In this document: in pieces, positions 32,684-45,200 of the stretch
Layout: every line of letters starts with the position of its first letter
Numbering within the stretch: position 1 is the stretch's first letter
Assembly: GCA_001940995.1 (NCBI GenBank)
Contig: MSHC01000007.1
Span: 1-64,000, forward strand
DNA length: 64,000 bases
From: Ruminococcus sp. Phil15
Lineage (GTDB): Bacteria > Bacillota > Clostridia > Oscillospirales > Ruminococcaceae
Direction: 5' to 3'
The notes under the pieces: model-generated
Databases searched by the model: none
Told to the model about the DNA's origin: nothing
What the model saw: the letters and a program-made list of their open reading frames with translations, nothing else
Program-made: the position numbers and the translations under genes

Positions 32684-33319
32684 TTATAACCTGTCCGCAT
32701 ACCGCAGGTATGCGTTATCCTCTTTTTCATACGAAAGCGTGCTGCTCTCGCCGTGTCCCGAAAGCAGCCGGTAGTCGTCCTCTAATGCGGCGAGCTTTTT
32801 GAGGGAATTTTTCATATCATTTATGCTACTGCCGGGGAAGTCCGTCCTTCCTACCGAACCGCAGAAAAGCGTGTCCCCCGAAAACATACAGCCGTCTGCA
32901 ATATAGCAGACAGAGCCGGGCGTGTGCCCCGGCGTGTGTATTACCATAAACGTGATTTCGTCCAGGTCTATTCTGTCGCCGTCCTTTACGGTGATTGCTC
33001 TATCATAGGTATTGCATGGCTCGCCGTTTATATACATTCCTAAATTTTCCTCACTGCCCCTTAGCATTTTATTGTCAAGCTCGTGGATATACACCTCGCA
33101 GCCTGTCGCTTTTACAAGCTCTGCCACAGCGTTTATATGGTCGCAATGCCCGTGCGTGAGGAGAATTTTCTTCAAGACAGCGCCCGCCTCTTTAAGACAG
33201 CCCAGTATATATTCTGCGTCGTCGGGCGCGTCTATCAGCGCTGCGTTCATTTTCTCTGAAGCCACTATATAGCAGTTTGTAGAACAAACGCTGAGCGGCT
33301 TTAATCCTGTTACTCTCAT
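32684..33319 (-). CDS. MBL-fold metallo-hydrolase (glyoxalase II-like)
   Basis: About 211 residues from MRVTGLKPLSVCSTN, start chosen on AGGGG 8 nt upstream. Metallo-beta-lactamase motifs: LLTHGHCDHINAVAEL (HxHxDH with HGHCDH), VIHTPGHTPGSVCYI, MFSGDTLFCGSVGRTDFPG, LLSGHGESSTL. These bind two metal ions. Members include hydroxyacylglutathione hydrolases and other thioesterases; the substrate is not predictable. Lies 37 nt before hemZ. Confidence 0.88.
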   Translation of the reverse strand: MRVTGLKPLSVCSTNCYIVASEKMNAALIDAPDDAEYILGCLKEAGAVLKKILLTHGHCDHINAVAELVKATGCEVYIHELDNKMLRGSEENLGMYINGEPCNTYDRAITVKDGDRIDLDEITFMVIHTPGHTPGSVCYIADGCMFSGDTLFCGSVGRTDFPGSSINDMKNSLKKLAALEDDYRLLSGHGESSTLSYEKEDNAYLRYADRL

Positions 33320-33344
33320 TACTTTGCCCCTTTCGTCATATTGC

Positions 33345-33377
33345 AAAAAAGCCGCTTAGTGTTTCAAACGGCTTTTT
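33345..33377 (-). terminator. Intrinsic terminator after relA
   Basis: AAAAAGCCG/CGGCTTTTT stem, followed on the minus strand by a T run. Works for the recJ-relA operon and could also work in the other direction. Confidence 0.8.
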
Positions 33378-33390
33378 ACTATATGAACTA

Positions 33391-35590
<2,200 letters not shown>

Positions 35591-35604
<14 letters not shown>

Positions 35605-37639
35605 TTATCGACCCTCCCCTCATAACTTCTTTCAGCCGTTTCATTATTTCAAGACTTTCAAGGTCTGTCTTTTGTGCGTCCTTTACAAGCGACACAACGC
35701 CGCCGCACCTGTCTATCGTAGCTATGCCCGCCTGTACAAAGGCTTCTACGCAGATTTTTGTCTTGGCAAAATTCATATCTGCCGTGAACATTCTGCACAT
35801 GAGCATATCAAGCGGTATCGAGATATAGGTTTTTATAGCCCTGTAAACCCTCAGAAAATCGTTTCTGTCAGGGTACATAAGTCCGGCAAGCTTAGGACTT
35901 AGCTCATCACCTCTGAGAAAGCTTTCGCAGCTTCCGAGTGCGGCAAGCGCCTTTTGCTGATTTACTCCGCTGAGCCTTATGTCCTGTATCATAAGGTTGA
36001 TTGTTTTTGTTCCGTTATATTCGTTTATCGTAAGATTTACCATCATATCGACAGTGTCGCCCGAAAAAACTGCAAGTCTCTGCGGTGATTTTCCGAAGCA
36101 AAGAGCAGTCAGCACGGAGCTTTGATATGCGATATCAAGTCTTGTATGCTTGCCCTGAGAAAGCGCCGTCACCCTCTGCACTTTTGCCCCTATCACAGCA
36201 AAAACAGGCTTAGGGTTTCCTGCGCCTATCGGTTCTAAGAGCGAAAGCGACTCTACCTGTCCTACCGTCAGATCCTCTCTCGTGAGCATTTTATCTGCGC
36301 AAAGCTCTACTACGGGCATTTTCTCCTCGCCCCCGGCATAAGCGAGAATACGCTCTCTGAGCCTGCCTATGTTTTGCTCGGCAACAGTAAAGCCGCCTGC
36401 GCATTCGTGTCCGCCGAAGCGTTCGAGCAGGTCTGCGCAATAGCTGAAGCATTTAAATATATTAAAGCCTTTAAAGCTTCTTGCAGAGCCCCTCGCAGCC
36501 CCGTCCCCGTCAATCGAAATTATAACGCACGGCTTCCCAAAAAGCTCTGCGACCCTTGCGGCAACGATTCCTACAACGCCGTGATGCCAACTCTTTCCGG
36601 CAAAAAGAAGCACTCTGTCAAGCAAACGGTCGGGATTTTCGTCAATCTGCGCCTTGATTTCGCTTATGATTTCGGCTTCCGCCTGCTTTCTTCTGCTGTT
36701 AAGCTCACAAAGCTCAGATGCCATTTCTTCCGCCTCAAGCTCCTCGGAAATGAGCATTTTAAGTGCCGTCAGCGCTGACGCAAATCTTCCTGCGGCGTTA
36801 ATTTTCGGTGAAAGCATAAAAGCTATCGAGGTAGAATTTATCTTTCCCCCCGAAAGGGAATTAAGCTCTAAAAGCTTTAAAAGTCCCCTGTTTTCGGTGT
36901 TTTTCAGAAGCTCTGTGCCGCTTCTTACAATGCTCCTGTTTTCGCCTTTAAGCGGCACTACGTCTGCGACAGTGCCTATTGCCGCCAAATCGGCATACTG
37001 CTCCATTACCGCTTCGTAGCTGCCCCCGTCAAGTGCGGCGCACAGCTTTAATGCAACGCCCACGCCTGCAAGGTCATGAAAACTGCACACGCAGTCCTCC
37101 CTGTGAGGATTTACAACCGCTCTTGCTTCCGGAAGCCCGTCAGGCGGCTGGTGATGGTCTGTCACGACAAGCGACATTCCAAGCTCCTTTATAAGCTTTG
37201 CTTCCTCGATTGCGGAAATTCCGTTATCTACAGTAACAATAAGCTTTACACCCTTATCGCAAAGGCTTCTTATTGCGTTTTCGTTTAGTCCGTATCCCTC
37301 GTCACGGGTAGGGATATAGTATGTGACATTTGCGCCGAGACATTCAAGATAGTTGTACAGTATCGCCGTTGCGGTAACTCCGTCTGCGTCATAGTCGCCG
37401 TAGATACAAATAAGGTCAAAGCGGTCAACCGCTTCGTTTATTGCGTCCACAGCGTCCTGCATATCGTTAAGCTCGAACGGGTCTTGCAGTTCGGGAGTGT
37501 TAAAGAAATCAGCCAGGCTGTCAAGCGTTTTATAGCCCCTTGAAACCATGATTTTAAGCACAAGCGGCGAGAGGTCGCACCTTGCCCCAAGGTCTTTTAC
37601 AATATTCTCATCGGGACGGTTTATAACCCAGCGCTTCAT
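35591..37639 (-). CDS. recJ: Single-stranded-DNA-specific exonuclease RecJ
   Basis: 682 residues. DHH phosphoesterase motifs: IYGDYDADGVTATAIL, IVTVDNGISAIEEA, VVTDHHQPPDGLP, VVNPHREDC, DLAGVGVALKLC. The DHHA1 domain carries GRGSARS-like GDGAARGSARSFKGFN and GGHECAGGFTV. 5'-3' ssDNA exonuclease for mismatch repair and recombination. The C-terminal region continues past the core like other Clostridia RecJ. Upstream partner of relA in one operon. Confidence 0.95.
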
Positions 37640-37897
37640 ACTATCCTACTCCATTTTTTAGCTTTTGTATAATAGTACATTATAACACATTTTGACGTTT
37701 AAATCAACTGTATTTTGCTGTTTGTGGGATATTTGCAAAAAGCGAGGAGCAGCTATGCCCATCGCCCTGATATATAATCTCCGGTAGTCCTCCGCCCTGT
37801 AATTAGCATACCGTCTGTATAACACAGGTATTTCAACCGCATATAGCCGCACACGTCCTGCACTTGCCGACGGCGTTAGGTAAGTTTTAATATAAAA

Positions 37898-37939
37898 CAT
37901 TAGAGCGAATGCAGACAAAGCTTGCCGCATTCGCTCTAA
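37898..37939 (-). terminator. Long hairpin, probable terminator of the TM2 gene
   Basis: TTAGAGCGAATGC and GCATTCGCTCTAA pair over 13 bp, followed on the minus strand by TGTTTTATATT. The surrounding 37640-37970 holds no convincing gene. Confidence 0.6.
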
Positions 37940-37970
37940 GTGTTGGTAACTTCTCTAACAGGTAAAGTGA

Positions 37971-38183
37971 TCAGTTTTTGACTATTAACAGTCCTTCGCT
38001 GTCGGTGAATTTTCCGCAAACGATTTGAACTAAATCAACAAGAACCCCGATTCCGAAACAGCCTGCTGTCAAAAGCCAAAGCACCCCCGTTCTCGTTTTG
38101 CCGACATAGAACCTGTGAATGCCAAGACAGCCGACCAAAATGCACAAAAGCAAGGTCGTTAACCAGTCTTTCTGAGAATTTTG
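37971..38183 (-). pseudogene. TM2-domain membrane protein with a damaged start
   Basis: The minus-strand frame reads [18 protein letters not shown] then [18 protein letters not shown], the two-helix TM2 domain (G-x-x-G-x-H-R-F-Y-x-G-K). An in-frame TAG precedes CAA at 38183, and no ATG, GTG or TTG lies between it and an internal TTG at 38153, although a GGGAGG is suitably placed near 38195. A start codon seems lost by mutation or indel; a short product from TTG at 38153 (60 residues) would begin inside the first helix. Function of TM2 proteins is unknown. Confidence 0.55.
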
Positions 38184-38205
38184 CTATTTCGCACCTCCCA
38201 TCTAT

Positions 38206-38229
38206 ATATTAACCGATATTGGTTAATAT
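38206..38229. promoter_or_regulatory. Palindromic operator between TM2 and Xre genes
   Basis: ATATTAACC and GGTTAATAT with a 6-nt centre lie between the two divergent genes and overlap likely promoter elements (TTAACC, 17 nt, TTATAC on the plus strand). The adjacent Xre-type protein is the obvious candidate to bind it. Confidence 0.6.
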
Positions 38230-38277
38230 GATTATACACCATTTTCGGTTGCTATGTCAATAGGGGGGTGAAAAAAT

Positions 38278-38484
38278 ATGATTTCTTTTGATAGATTATG
38301 GAAAACAATGAGCAATAAGGGAGTGACGCAATATGCCCTTATAAAGAAGTACGGTATAAGTCCTGCACAAATCACCAGACTTAAAAGGAATGAAAGCGTC
38401 AGCACACATACTATTGAAGTATTTTGTAGAATACTGAAATGCAACGTTGAAGATATCATGCAGTATTTTGATGATGACAATTAG
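38278..38484 (+). CDS. Xre-family (Cro/CI-type) small transcriptional regulator
   Basis: 68 residues, essentially one helix-turn-helix: SNKGVTQYALIKKYGISPAQ, ITRLKRNESVSTHTIEVFCR, ILKCNVEDIMQYF. This is the compact HTH_26-type subfamily. A strong GGGGGG site precedes the ATG. Divergent from the TM2 gene with a palindrome between, so autoregulation is likely. Confidence 0.88.
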   Translation: MISFDRLWKTMSNKGVTQYALIKKYGISPAQITRLKRNESVSTHTIEVFCRILKCNVEDIMQYFDDDN

Positions 38485-38696
38485 CCGATAAAGTTAGGTC
38501 GTACAAATGAAAAAATTAATGCGTGCCTGCGGTTGTGCGTATTGTCAATGCCGGATTATGTGCGAACATCTCTCCTAGACACCGAGCAAGTACGGGTCAT
38601 AGGTTCGTGGGTGTATGCTCGCCTACGTTGCATAGTGAGCTAGCACACACCCTTGGATTTAAATGTGTGAGCGTTGCGGTCTTGACAGAAAAGATA

Positions 38697-38725
38697 TTGC
38701 ACTGTGATAAAATTTGTGGTACAAT
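38697..38725 (+). promoter_or_regulatory. Promoter of the Spx-like gene
   Basis: TTGCAC (38697-38702), 17-nt spacer, TACAAT (38720-38725), 35 nt upstream of the start codon. The rest of 38485-38696 holds no gene I can support. Confidence 0.6.
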
Positions 38726-38759
38726 AGCATAAATGACAAATGCTACGGAGGTAAAAGCT

Positions 38760-39110
38760 ATGATAAAGTTTATATGCTATCCAAAATGCACCACCTGCCA
38801 AAGGGCGGAAGCATGGCTCAAGGAAAACGGCAAGGACTATGAAATGCGTGACATAAAGCTCCAAAGACCTGCTCTTGACGAGATAAAGAAGTGGCACAGG
38901 CTGTCGGGACTTCCGCTTAAAAGGTTTTTCAACACGAGCGGACTTCTGTATAAATCGCTTTCGCTCAAAGAAAAGCTTCCGACAATGAGCGAAGAAGAAC
39001 AGTACGAGCTTTTGGCAACGGACGGAATGCTCGTCAAAAGACCTATCGCAGTATCGGGCGATACCGTGCTTGTCGGCTTCAAGGCTGATGAGTGGAAAGA
39101 AAAGCTGTAA
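38760..39110 (+). CDS. ArsC/Spx/MgsR-family thioredoxin-fold protein
   Basis: 116 residues from MIKFICYPKCTTCQRAEAWL, start chosen on GGAGG 8 nt upstream. The redox CxxC (KCTTCQ) is at residues 10-13. Further family blocks: YEMRDIKLQRPALDEIKKW, RPIAVSGDTVLVGFKADEW. Known relatives are arsenate reductases and Spx-type regulators of RNA polymerase; the RPI motif and length fit Spx/MgsR/YffB proteins better than a true arsenate reductase. Monocistronic with its own promoter and terminator. Confidence 0.85.
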   Translation: MIKFICYPKCTTCQRAEAWLKENGKDYEMRDIKLQRPALDEIKKWHRLSGLPLKRFFNTSGLLYKSLSLKEKLPTMSEEEQYELLATDGMLVKRPIAVSGDTVLVGFKADEWKEKL

Positions 39111-39117
39111 TTCTAAC

Positions 39118-39150
39118 GCCGCATAGGGAAACCTGTGCGGCTCGTTTTTT
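39118..39150 (+). terminator. Intrinsic terminator after the Spx-like gene
   Basis: GCCGCATAGG, GAAA loop, CCTGTGCGGC, then TCGTTTTTT. Confidence 0.9.
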
Positions 39151-39172
39151 CGGCTGTACTATCTTATTGCAC

Positions 39173-39201
39173 TTGATTTTAGTGCATAAATATGGTATCA
39201 T
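39173..39201 (+). promoter_or_regulatory. Promoter of argS
   Basis: TTGATT (39173-39178), 17-nt spacer, TATCAT (39196-39201), about 50 nt before the argS start. A TGCACT/AGTGCA dyad surrounds the -35. Confidence 0.6.
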
Positions 39202-39251
39202 AGAATAGTTAATCGGTGTTTTCCGATATTTCTGTTACAAGGAAGATGAAA

Positions 39252-41012
39252 ATGAAAAAGACGACTGCCATACTTACGGAAATTGTATCCGACGCTTTTG
39301 AACAATGCGGATACGACCGCACCCTCGGAAACGTGATAGTTTCCGACAGAATAGACCTTTGCCAGTTCCAGTGCAACGGCGCATTTGCAGGTGCAAAGCT
39401 TTACAGAAAAGCTCCTATCATAATTGCAAAGGACGTCGCCGCCGTGCTTGCCGAAAACCCCATATTCAGCAAGGTAGAGGCTGTAAACCCTGCATTTATA
39501 AATCTGACCCTTACCGACGAATACCTAGCGTCAATTTGCAGAGAGATAGCAAACGATGAGTTCTGCGGTATTCCACAGGTTGAAAAAGAAACCACCGTTG
39601 TCATCGACTACGGCGGTCCGAACGTTGCAAAACCGCTTCACATCGGACATCTCCGCTCGGCTGTTATAGGCGAGGCGCTAAAGCGTCTTGCAAGAAGCTG
39701 CGGTATGAAAGTCATCGGCGACGTACACCTCGGCGACTGGGGTATGCCTATGGGTCTTGTTATCGCAGAGCTCTCGGAGAGAAATCCCGGCTGGAAATGC
39801 TTTACCGACGAGTTCGACCCCGCTGTTGACAAGGTCGCCGCACTTGACGTAAACGAGCTTAACGAGATTTATCCCTATGCCAGCAAAAAGTCCAAGGAGG
39901 ACGAGTCCTTCAAGGACAAGGCGCACTCCATTACCGCACAGCTTCAGGCAAGAAAGCCCGGATATTATGCACTCTGGCAGGAAATCATCAGAGCTTCTGT
40001 CGAGGACCTCAAAAAGAGCTACTCAAAGCTTAGCGTCGATTTTGATTACTGGTACGGTGAAAGCGACGCCGACGACTATATTCCAAGGCTTCTGAAAGTT
40101 CTCGATGATAAGGGCCTTATGTACGAGAACGATGGAGCTATGATTGTTGACGTTGCAGAGGAAACCGACAAAGCGCCCGTACCGCCCGTTCTTATCAAAA
40201 AGACAGACGGCTCCGTGCTTTACGACACAACAGACCTTGCAACTATAATTCAGCGTCAGGAGGACTTTAAACCCGACAATATCTGGTACGTTGTCGACAA
40301 AAGGCAGGCTCTCCATTTTGAGCAGTGCTTCAGATGCGCAAGAAAGGCTTCCCTCGTCAGCGACAGCACAACGCTTGAGCATCTCGGCTTCGGCACTATG
40401 AACGGAAGCGACGGAAAGCCGTACAAGACCCGTGACGGAGGAGTAATGCAGCTCTCAATGCTCCTTGACACAGCATACAATGCGGCTTACGAAAGAATAA
40501 ACAAGGACAACTTTGACTCCGAGAAAGAAATTTCAGAAACGGCGCAGAAGCTTGCCGTTGCATCAATAAAGTTCGGCGACCTCATAAATCACCGCTCAAA
40601 AGACTACGTCTTCGACCTCGACAAGTTCCTTTCCGCCGAGGGAAAAACGGGCGCTTACCTGCTTTATATGGTAACAAGAATATGCTCTGTACTAAGAAGG
40701 CTCGGAATTGACGACGAGGGCGACATTCAGCTCGGCGAGATATACACCGACTCCGAGCGTGAGCTTATGCTCGCTATCGCTCTTACGGGCGAAGCATTCG
40801 GACACGCAATTGCCGAGAGAGCGCCAAACTACATCTGCGAGAACGCTTATGCGCTTGCCGTATCGTTCTCAAAGTTCTACCACGAAAACCATATATTAAG
40901 CGAGGAGGACGAGCAGAAGAAGTCCGCTTGGATAAACCTCTGCCGACTCGTAAAGAAAATGATTATAAAGCATCTTGACGTCCTGGCAATCGAGTCGGTC
41001 GAAAAGATGTAA
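39252..41012 (+). CDS. argS: Arginyl-tRNA synthetase
   Basis: About 586 residues. Class I synthetase with HIGH as HIGH in VAKPLHIGHLRSAVIGEALK and a KMSKS-equivalent in GKPYKTRDGGVMQL. N-terminal Add-1 domain 1-120, anticodon-binding DALR domain at the C terminus (AYLLYMVTRICSVLRRLG, ALAVSFSKFYHENHIL). Start at MKKTTAIL is preferred because GGAAG lies 7 nt upstream. Followed 17 nt later by an aminotransferase gene that shares the transcript. Confidence 0.96.
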   Translation: MKKTTAILTEIVSDAFEQCGYDRTLGNVIVSDRIDLCQFQCNGAFAGAKLYRKAPIIIAKDVAAVLAENPIFSKVEAVNPAFINLTLTDEYLASICREIANDEFCGIPQVEKETTVVIDYGGPNVAKPLHIGHLRSAVIGEALKRLARSCGMKVIGDVHLGDWGMPMGLVIAELSERNPGWKCFTDEFDPAVDKVAALDVNELNEIYPYASKKSKEDESFKDKAHSITAQLQARKPGYYALWQEIIRASVEDLKKSYSKLSVDFDYWYGESDADDYIPRLLKVLDDKGLMYENDGAMIVDVAEETDKAPVPPVLIKKTDGSVLYDTTDLATIIQRQEDFKPDNIWYVVDKRQALHFEQCFRCARKASLVSDSTTLEHLGFGTMNGSDGKPYKTRDGGVMQLSMLLDTAYNAAYERINKDNFDSEKEISETAQKLAVASIKFGDLINHRSKDYVFDLDKFLSAEGKTGAYLLYMVTRICSVLRRLGIDDEGDIQLGEIYTDSERELMLAIALTGEAFGHAIAERAPNYICENAYALAVSFSKFYHENHILSEEDEQKKSAWINLCRLVKKMIIKHLDVLAIESVEKM

Positions 41013-41029
41013 AAAGGAGAGATATATTT

Positions 41030-42217
41030 ATGCTTCCACAGGATATGCTTGCACTCGGCACAAAGAGGAGTGCGATAAGAGAGCTTTTTGAATACGGAAA
41101 GATGAGAAAGGCGATTGTCGGCGACGACAAGGTTTACGATTTCAGCCTTGGAAACCCCAGTATTCCTGCTCCTAAAGAGGTAGACGACGCCATAACGGAG
41201 CTTGTTCAAAACGGAGATTCCGTGCTTCTTCACGGCTATTCCTCCGCCCAGGGCGACGCAAACGTAAGAAAGACTATTGCGGATTACTTAAACGCTACGC
41301 ACGGTACAAAGTTCAACGCCGACAATCTTTATATGACCTGCGGCGCTGCCGCATCGCTCTGCATTTCACTGAGAGCGCTTCTTCTCAAGGACGAGGAGGT
41401 CATAGTTTTCGCACCGTTCTTCCCCGAATATGTCGTATTCGTTGAGGGACAGGGCGGCAAGGCGGTAGTCGTTCCCCCTACAAAAACCTTTCAGCCTGAT
41501 TTAGAAGCATTTGAAAAGGCTATCTCGGACAAGACTAAGGCGGTAATCATAAATTCTCCGAACAATCCGTCGGGCGTTGTGTACTCCGAAGAAACAATCA
41601 TCGCAATCGCCGACATATTAAAGAGAAAGTCAGAAGAGCTTGGCAGAGAAATATTCATCATCGCAGACGAGCCTTACAGAGAGCTTGTATACGACGCTGA
41701 CACAGTAGTTCCTTATATTACAAAATACTACGACAATACTCTCGTCTGCTACTCTTACAGCAAATCGCTTTCGCTCCCCGGCGAGCGTATAGGCTATATT
41801 CTCGTGCCTGACGAGGTCTTTGACAGCAAGAACGTATACGCAAGCGTTTGCGGCGCAGGAAGGTCGCTTGGCTATGTCTGCGCACCGACAATGTTCCAGC
41901 AGGTCGTTGCAAAATGCTGCGGCAAGACGGGCGACATCTCGGCATACAAGAAAAACCGAGACCTCATCTACAACGGTCTTACAGAGCTTGGCTACGAATG
42001 TGTAAAGCCTGACGGAGCGTTCTACCTCTTTGTAAAGGCGCTTGAGGAGGACTCAAACGCATTCTGCGAGAGAGCAAAGGCGCACGACCTGCTTGTAGTT
42101 TCGGGCGACGGCTTCTACTGCCCCGGATATGTTCGTATTTCATACTGCGTATCCGAAAAAACTATAATTGACTCAATGCCCGCTTTCAAAGCGCTCAGCG
42201 AGGAATACAAAAAGTAA
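41030..42217 (+). CDS. Pyridoxal-phosphate aminotransferase, class I/II
   Basis: 395 residues, fold type I. Features: FSLGNPSIPAPKEVD, HGYSSAQGDANVRKTIADYL, TCGAAASLCISLRALL, VIINSPNNPSGVVYSEE, the PLP lysine in CYSYSKSLSLPGERIGY, and the C-terminal VRISYCVSEKTI arginine. Resembles aspartate/tyrosine-type aminotransferases; the amino-acid substrate is not decidable. Preceded by AAGGAGAG and co-transcribed with argS. Confidence 0.92.
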   Translation: MLPQDMLALGTKRSAIRELFEYGKMRKAIVGDDKVYDFSLGNPSIPAPKEVDDAITELVQNGDSVLLHGYSSAQGDANVRKTIADYLNATHGTKFNADNLYMTCGAAASLCISLRALLLKDEEVIVFAPFFPEYVVFVEGQGGKAVVVPPTKTFQPDLEAFEKAISDKTKAVIINSPNNPSGVVYSEETIIAIADILKRKSEELGREIFIIADEPYRELVYDADTVVPYITKYYDNTLVCYSYSKSLSLPGERIGYILVPDEVFDSKNVYASVCGAGRSLGYVCAPTMFQQVVAKCCGKTGDISAYKKNRDLIYNGLTELGYECVKPDGAFYLFVKALEEDSNAFCERAKAHDLLVVSGDGFYCPGYVRISYCVSEKTIIDSMPAFKALSEEYKK

Positions 42218-42230
42218 AGAAAACAAAAAG

Positions 42231-42266
42231 CGGCTGACTTCAATTCAAATGAGGTCAGCCGTTTTT
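42231..42266 (+). terminator. Bidirectional terminator between aminotransferase and beta-galactosidase genes
   Basis: CGGCTGAC/GTCAGCCG stem, TTTTT on the plus side and a T-rich run on the minus side, so it can end both converging transcripts. Confidence 0.88.
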
Positions 42267-42274
42267 ATTATGCG

Positions 42275-45200
42275 CTATTCCATTGGCGAGATTGTAAAGC
42301 TGTCAAAGTCGAAGTCACAGCCCGGCAGAAATTTAAACTCTACAAGACAGTTTCCCCTGATATCCGAAAGCGGTGTCTTAACAGCTATTCTTTCATCGCT
42401 CTGCGGAAATTCTATAATTCCCGTCACCGCTTCTCCGCAATCGGAGGTAATGGCGATATGAATAGTGTCGTTTTCGTGGTTTGTTTTGCCGTTGAGCGTG
42501 ACAGATGAAACGCCCTTAGCAAAATCCATATCCTTGAAGCTTACAAGCACGTTGTTTCCTATGTTCAACACGCTTGTGCCGCTTGGGGTAAAGCTGTCGC
42601 CGTGGATTTCATCGCAGTCGGAAGCATTAAGCGTTTCGTACGCTTTAAGCCTTGGCTCAAACTCAAAGCCGCCGAAGTCGATGCGCAGGTCCGTTTTATC
42701 AAACTCAAAGTATATATCCTGCAAGCCGCAAAGCTTCTCGGAAAGCTTGTAGTGATTTGAAATGTATGTCTGCCATATAAAGTTCGCCTGATAGGTAAAC
42801 TCGCCTAGCTTGCGTGAATCAGACTCGTATGGCCTGCCAAGCCACAGCCTGAATCCGAACGAGCAGTCCTTGTACCAGTTTATGATGTTGACATAGAAAC
42901 TGTCAGAACCGAATTTTCCGAAATTCGTCTTTTCGTAGCCGACTATGTTATTGTCGTAGGTTATGCCGACGCCGCCCATTCTCACCTCGTCCATTTTCGA
43001 GATGCTGTCCGTGTACAGACAGCCGACAACAAATTCATACGGATTTGTCTGCGCCTGACCAAAGCCCGTTATCTCGTACTCCAGCTCGGACAGTACGACA
43101 GGATTTTCGGTGCCGTTTTTGCCGCAGCAGCGGAGTCTGAAGCTTCCGTCGCCGACAGGAGTAACCGTTGCGGTGTTGCCCTCCGCCGTGACTGTTGCGA
43201 TATTCGTTTCAATACCGCTGTTTGTAACTATCGACCATGTAATCTCGGCGTATGTCGTGTTCTGCGGCAGAAGCTTTGCTGTTACAACAGATGCCGAACA
43301 GTCAGGGGAAAGAACCGAACCTGTGTTTCTTGAAAGCTCGATTTTTCTGAGCGGAATTTCTTCCCCGTATATGTCTGCCGTTACGTTTTCCGCCGCGCAT
43401 ACTCCCTCTCGCACAGGCGATGTTACTGCTCTTACAGTAACGCTGTCCTGCTCTAAGCCCGTCGCCGTTGCAGTAACAGTAATATCGCAGGCATCGGTCG
43501 GTGCGCCTATGTATGCAACAGCCTTGCCCGAGAAAAGTCTGCGTGAACGTGATTTATACTCGTCAAAGTCGGAGCTGTCGCCGTTGTCAAAGCCCAGGAG
43601 TCTGCCGCCCGTAACGCAAAGCCTTACTCTGTCCCTTGCGTTCTTTACTTCAAAGCCGTCCTTATCGACAGTATGTACCGTGACGGTAAAGATATCCTCG
43701 CCGTCAGCTTTAATCTCTGTCTTATCGGCTGTAAGAACAAGCCTTGCGCTGTCCGAAAAGCTATGCTCGGCCGCCTCCAGGACATCACCGTCAGGAGAGG
43801 TTGCGACTACCTTTATTTCACCCTTTTCGTATGGTATCTGCCAGTCGATAGTGTACTCGTCCGCCCGCTTTTTACCACAGCTTCTGCCGTTTACGAAAAG
43901 CTCTGCTTCAGGCAGGCTTGTGTATGCAACAACGTCGATAAGCTGTCCGTCGTTAAAATCCCAGTAAGGCATAATGTGAAGCACCTTTTTGTCCGTCCAC
44001 GCACATTGATATAGCCAGAACGTGTCCTTTTTAAGTCCTGCCGTATCAACATTTCCGAAATAGGCGCTCTTTGTGGAATAGGGCGACGGTTCGCCGATAT
44101 AGTCTGTGCCTGTCCATATAAACATACCTGCGCAGTAGTCTGTATCCCTGTTTACGGCAATCACCTGCTGCGCTATCTGGGCAAAATCTCCTCCACGGCA
44201 ATTTCCGAGAATCGAGCATTGCAGGTCGTCGTGCGTCATAAACACACTGCTCTTTGGAAAGTGGTAAACTCCCCTGCTCTTTCTGCCCGAGGTCGTTTCG
44301 CTTCCGTAAATGCACCATTGCGGATGCGTTTTGTGATGCTCGTCATAAATCTGTTCGCCGTAGTTATAGCCGACAAGGTCAACCTGCATTGCACTGTTCT
44401 GCGCACCCTCCCACGGCATATAGTTAGAGCCTATCGTTGTAGGTGCGTTGCGTCTGGGGTCGCTCTTTCTTACGGCGTCGTGTAGAAGCCTTGCCACCTC
44501 GCAGCCACGGGGCGAAGCGTGCGTGTCATAGATTTCGTTGCCGATGCTCCACATAATAACGCTAGGGTGATTTCTGTCACGGCGCACCCACGACGCTACG
44601 TCCTTTTCATACCAGTCATCGAAAAATCTTGCGTAGTCGAACTCGGTTTTCGGTCTTTCCCACATATCGAACGCCTCGCTGTCAACGAGAATGCCCATCT
44701 CGTCGCAAAGCTCCATAAAGCCAATTGCCGGCATATTGTGGGAGGTCCTTACAGCGTTCGCCCCCATCTCTTTCATAGCGGAAAGCTGACGTCTAGCCGC
44801 CTCCTTGTTGAATGCAGCTCCAAGACAGCCTAAGTCGTGGTGCAGGCATACTCCGTTTATCTTAACGCTTCTGCCGTTTAAAAAAAATCCCTTGTCGGGA
44901 GTAAATTTCGCTGTACGCAGACCTATTCTGCACTCCTGTGTATCAAGCGTCTCACCGTTCTTTTCAAGGGCGACTGCGAGGTCTATAAGATTAGGAGCCG
45001 TGATGTCCCATATATCGCATTCCTTCACACCGCTCAGCGTAAAGCTATGCGAAAACTCCTCCCCTGCTTCAACCTCCGCACTGTAAGAAAAGCTTTTGCC
45101 GCAAAGAGATATCCTCACCTTACAGCCATCGGGATTTGCTGTTTCACCCGACACTGTGCAGTCCCAGCTCTCGCCGTTCCTGTTTGCCGAAAAATACACG

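Noticed and set aside
37658-37930. 90-codon frame between recJ and the TM2 gene
   Set aside because: No ribosome site, no plausible fold, and it runs into the terminator hairpin; treated as intergenic.
38520-38640. Possible tRNA gene (GGTTCG-like T-loop pattern)
   Set aside because: No consistent acceptor, D and anticodon stems could be drawn around it.
43110-43967. 285-codon plus-strand frame within the beta-galactosidase gene
   Set aside because: Antisense shadow of a GC-richer real gene; Ser/Val/Thr-rich composition typical of such shadows.
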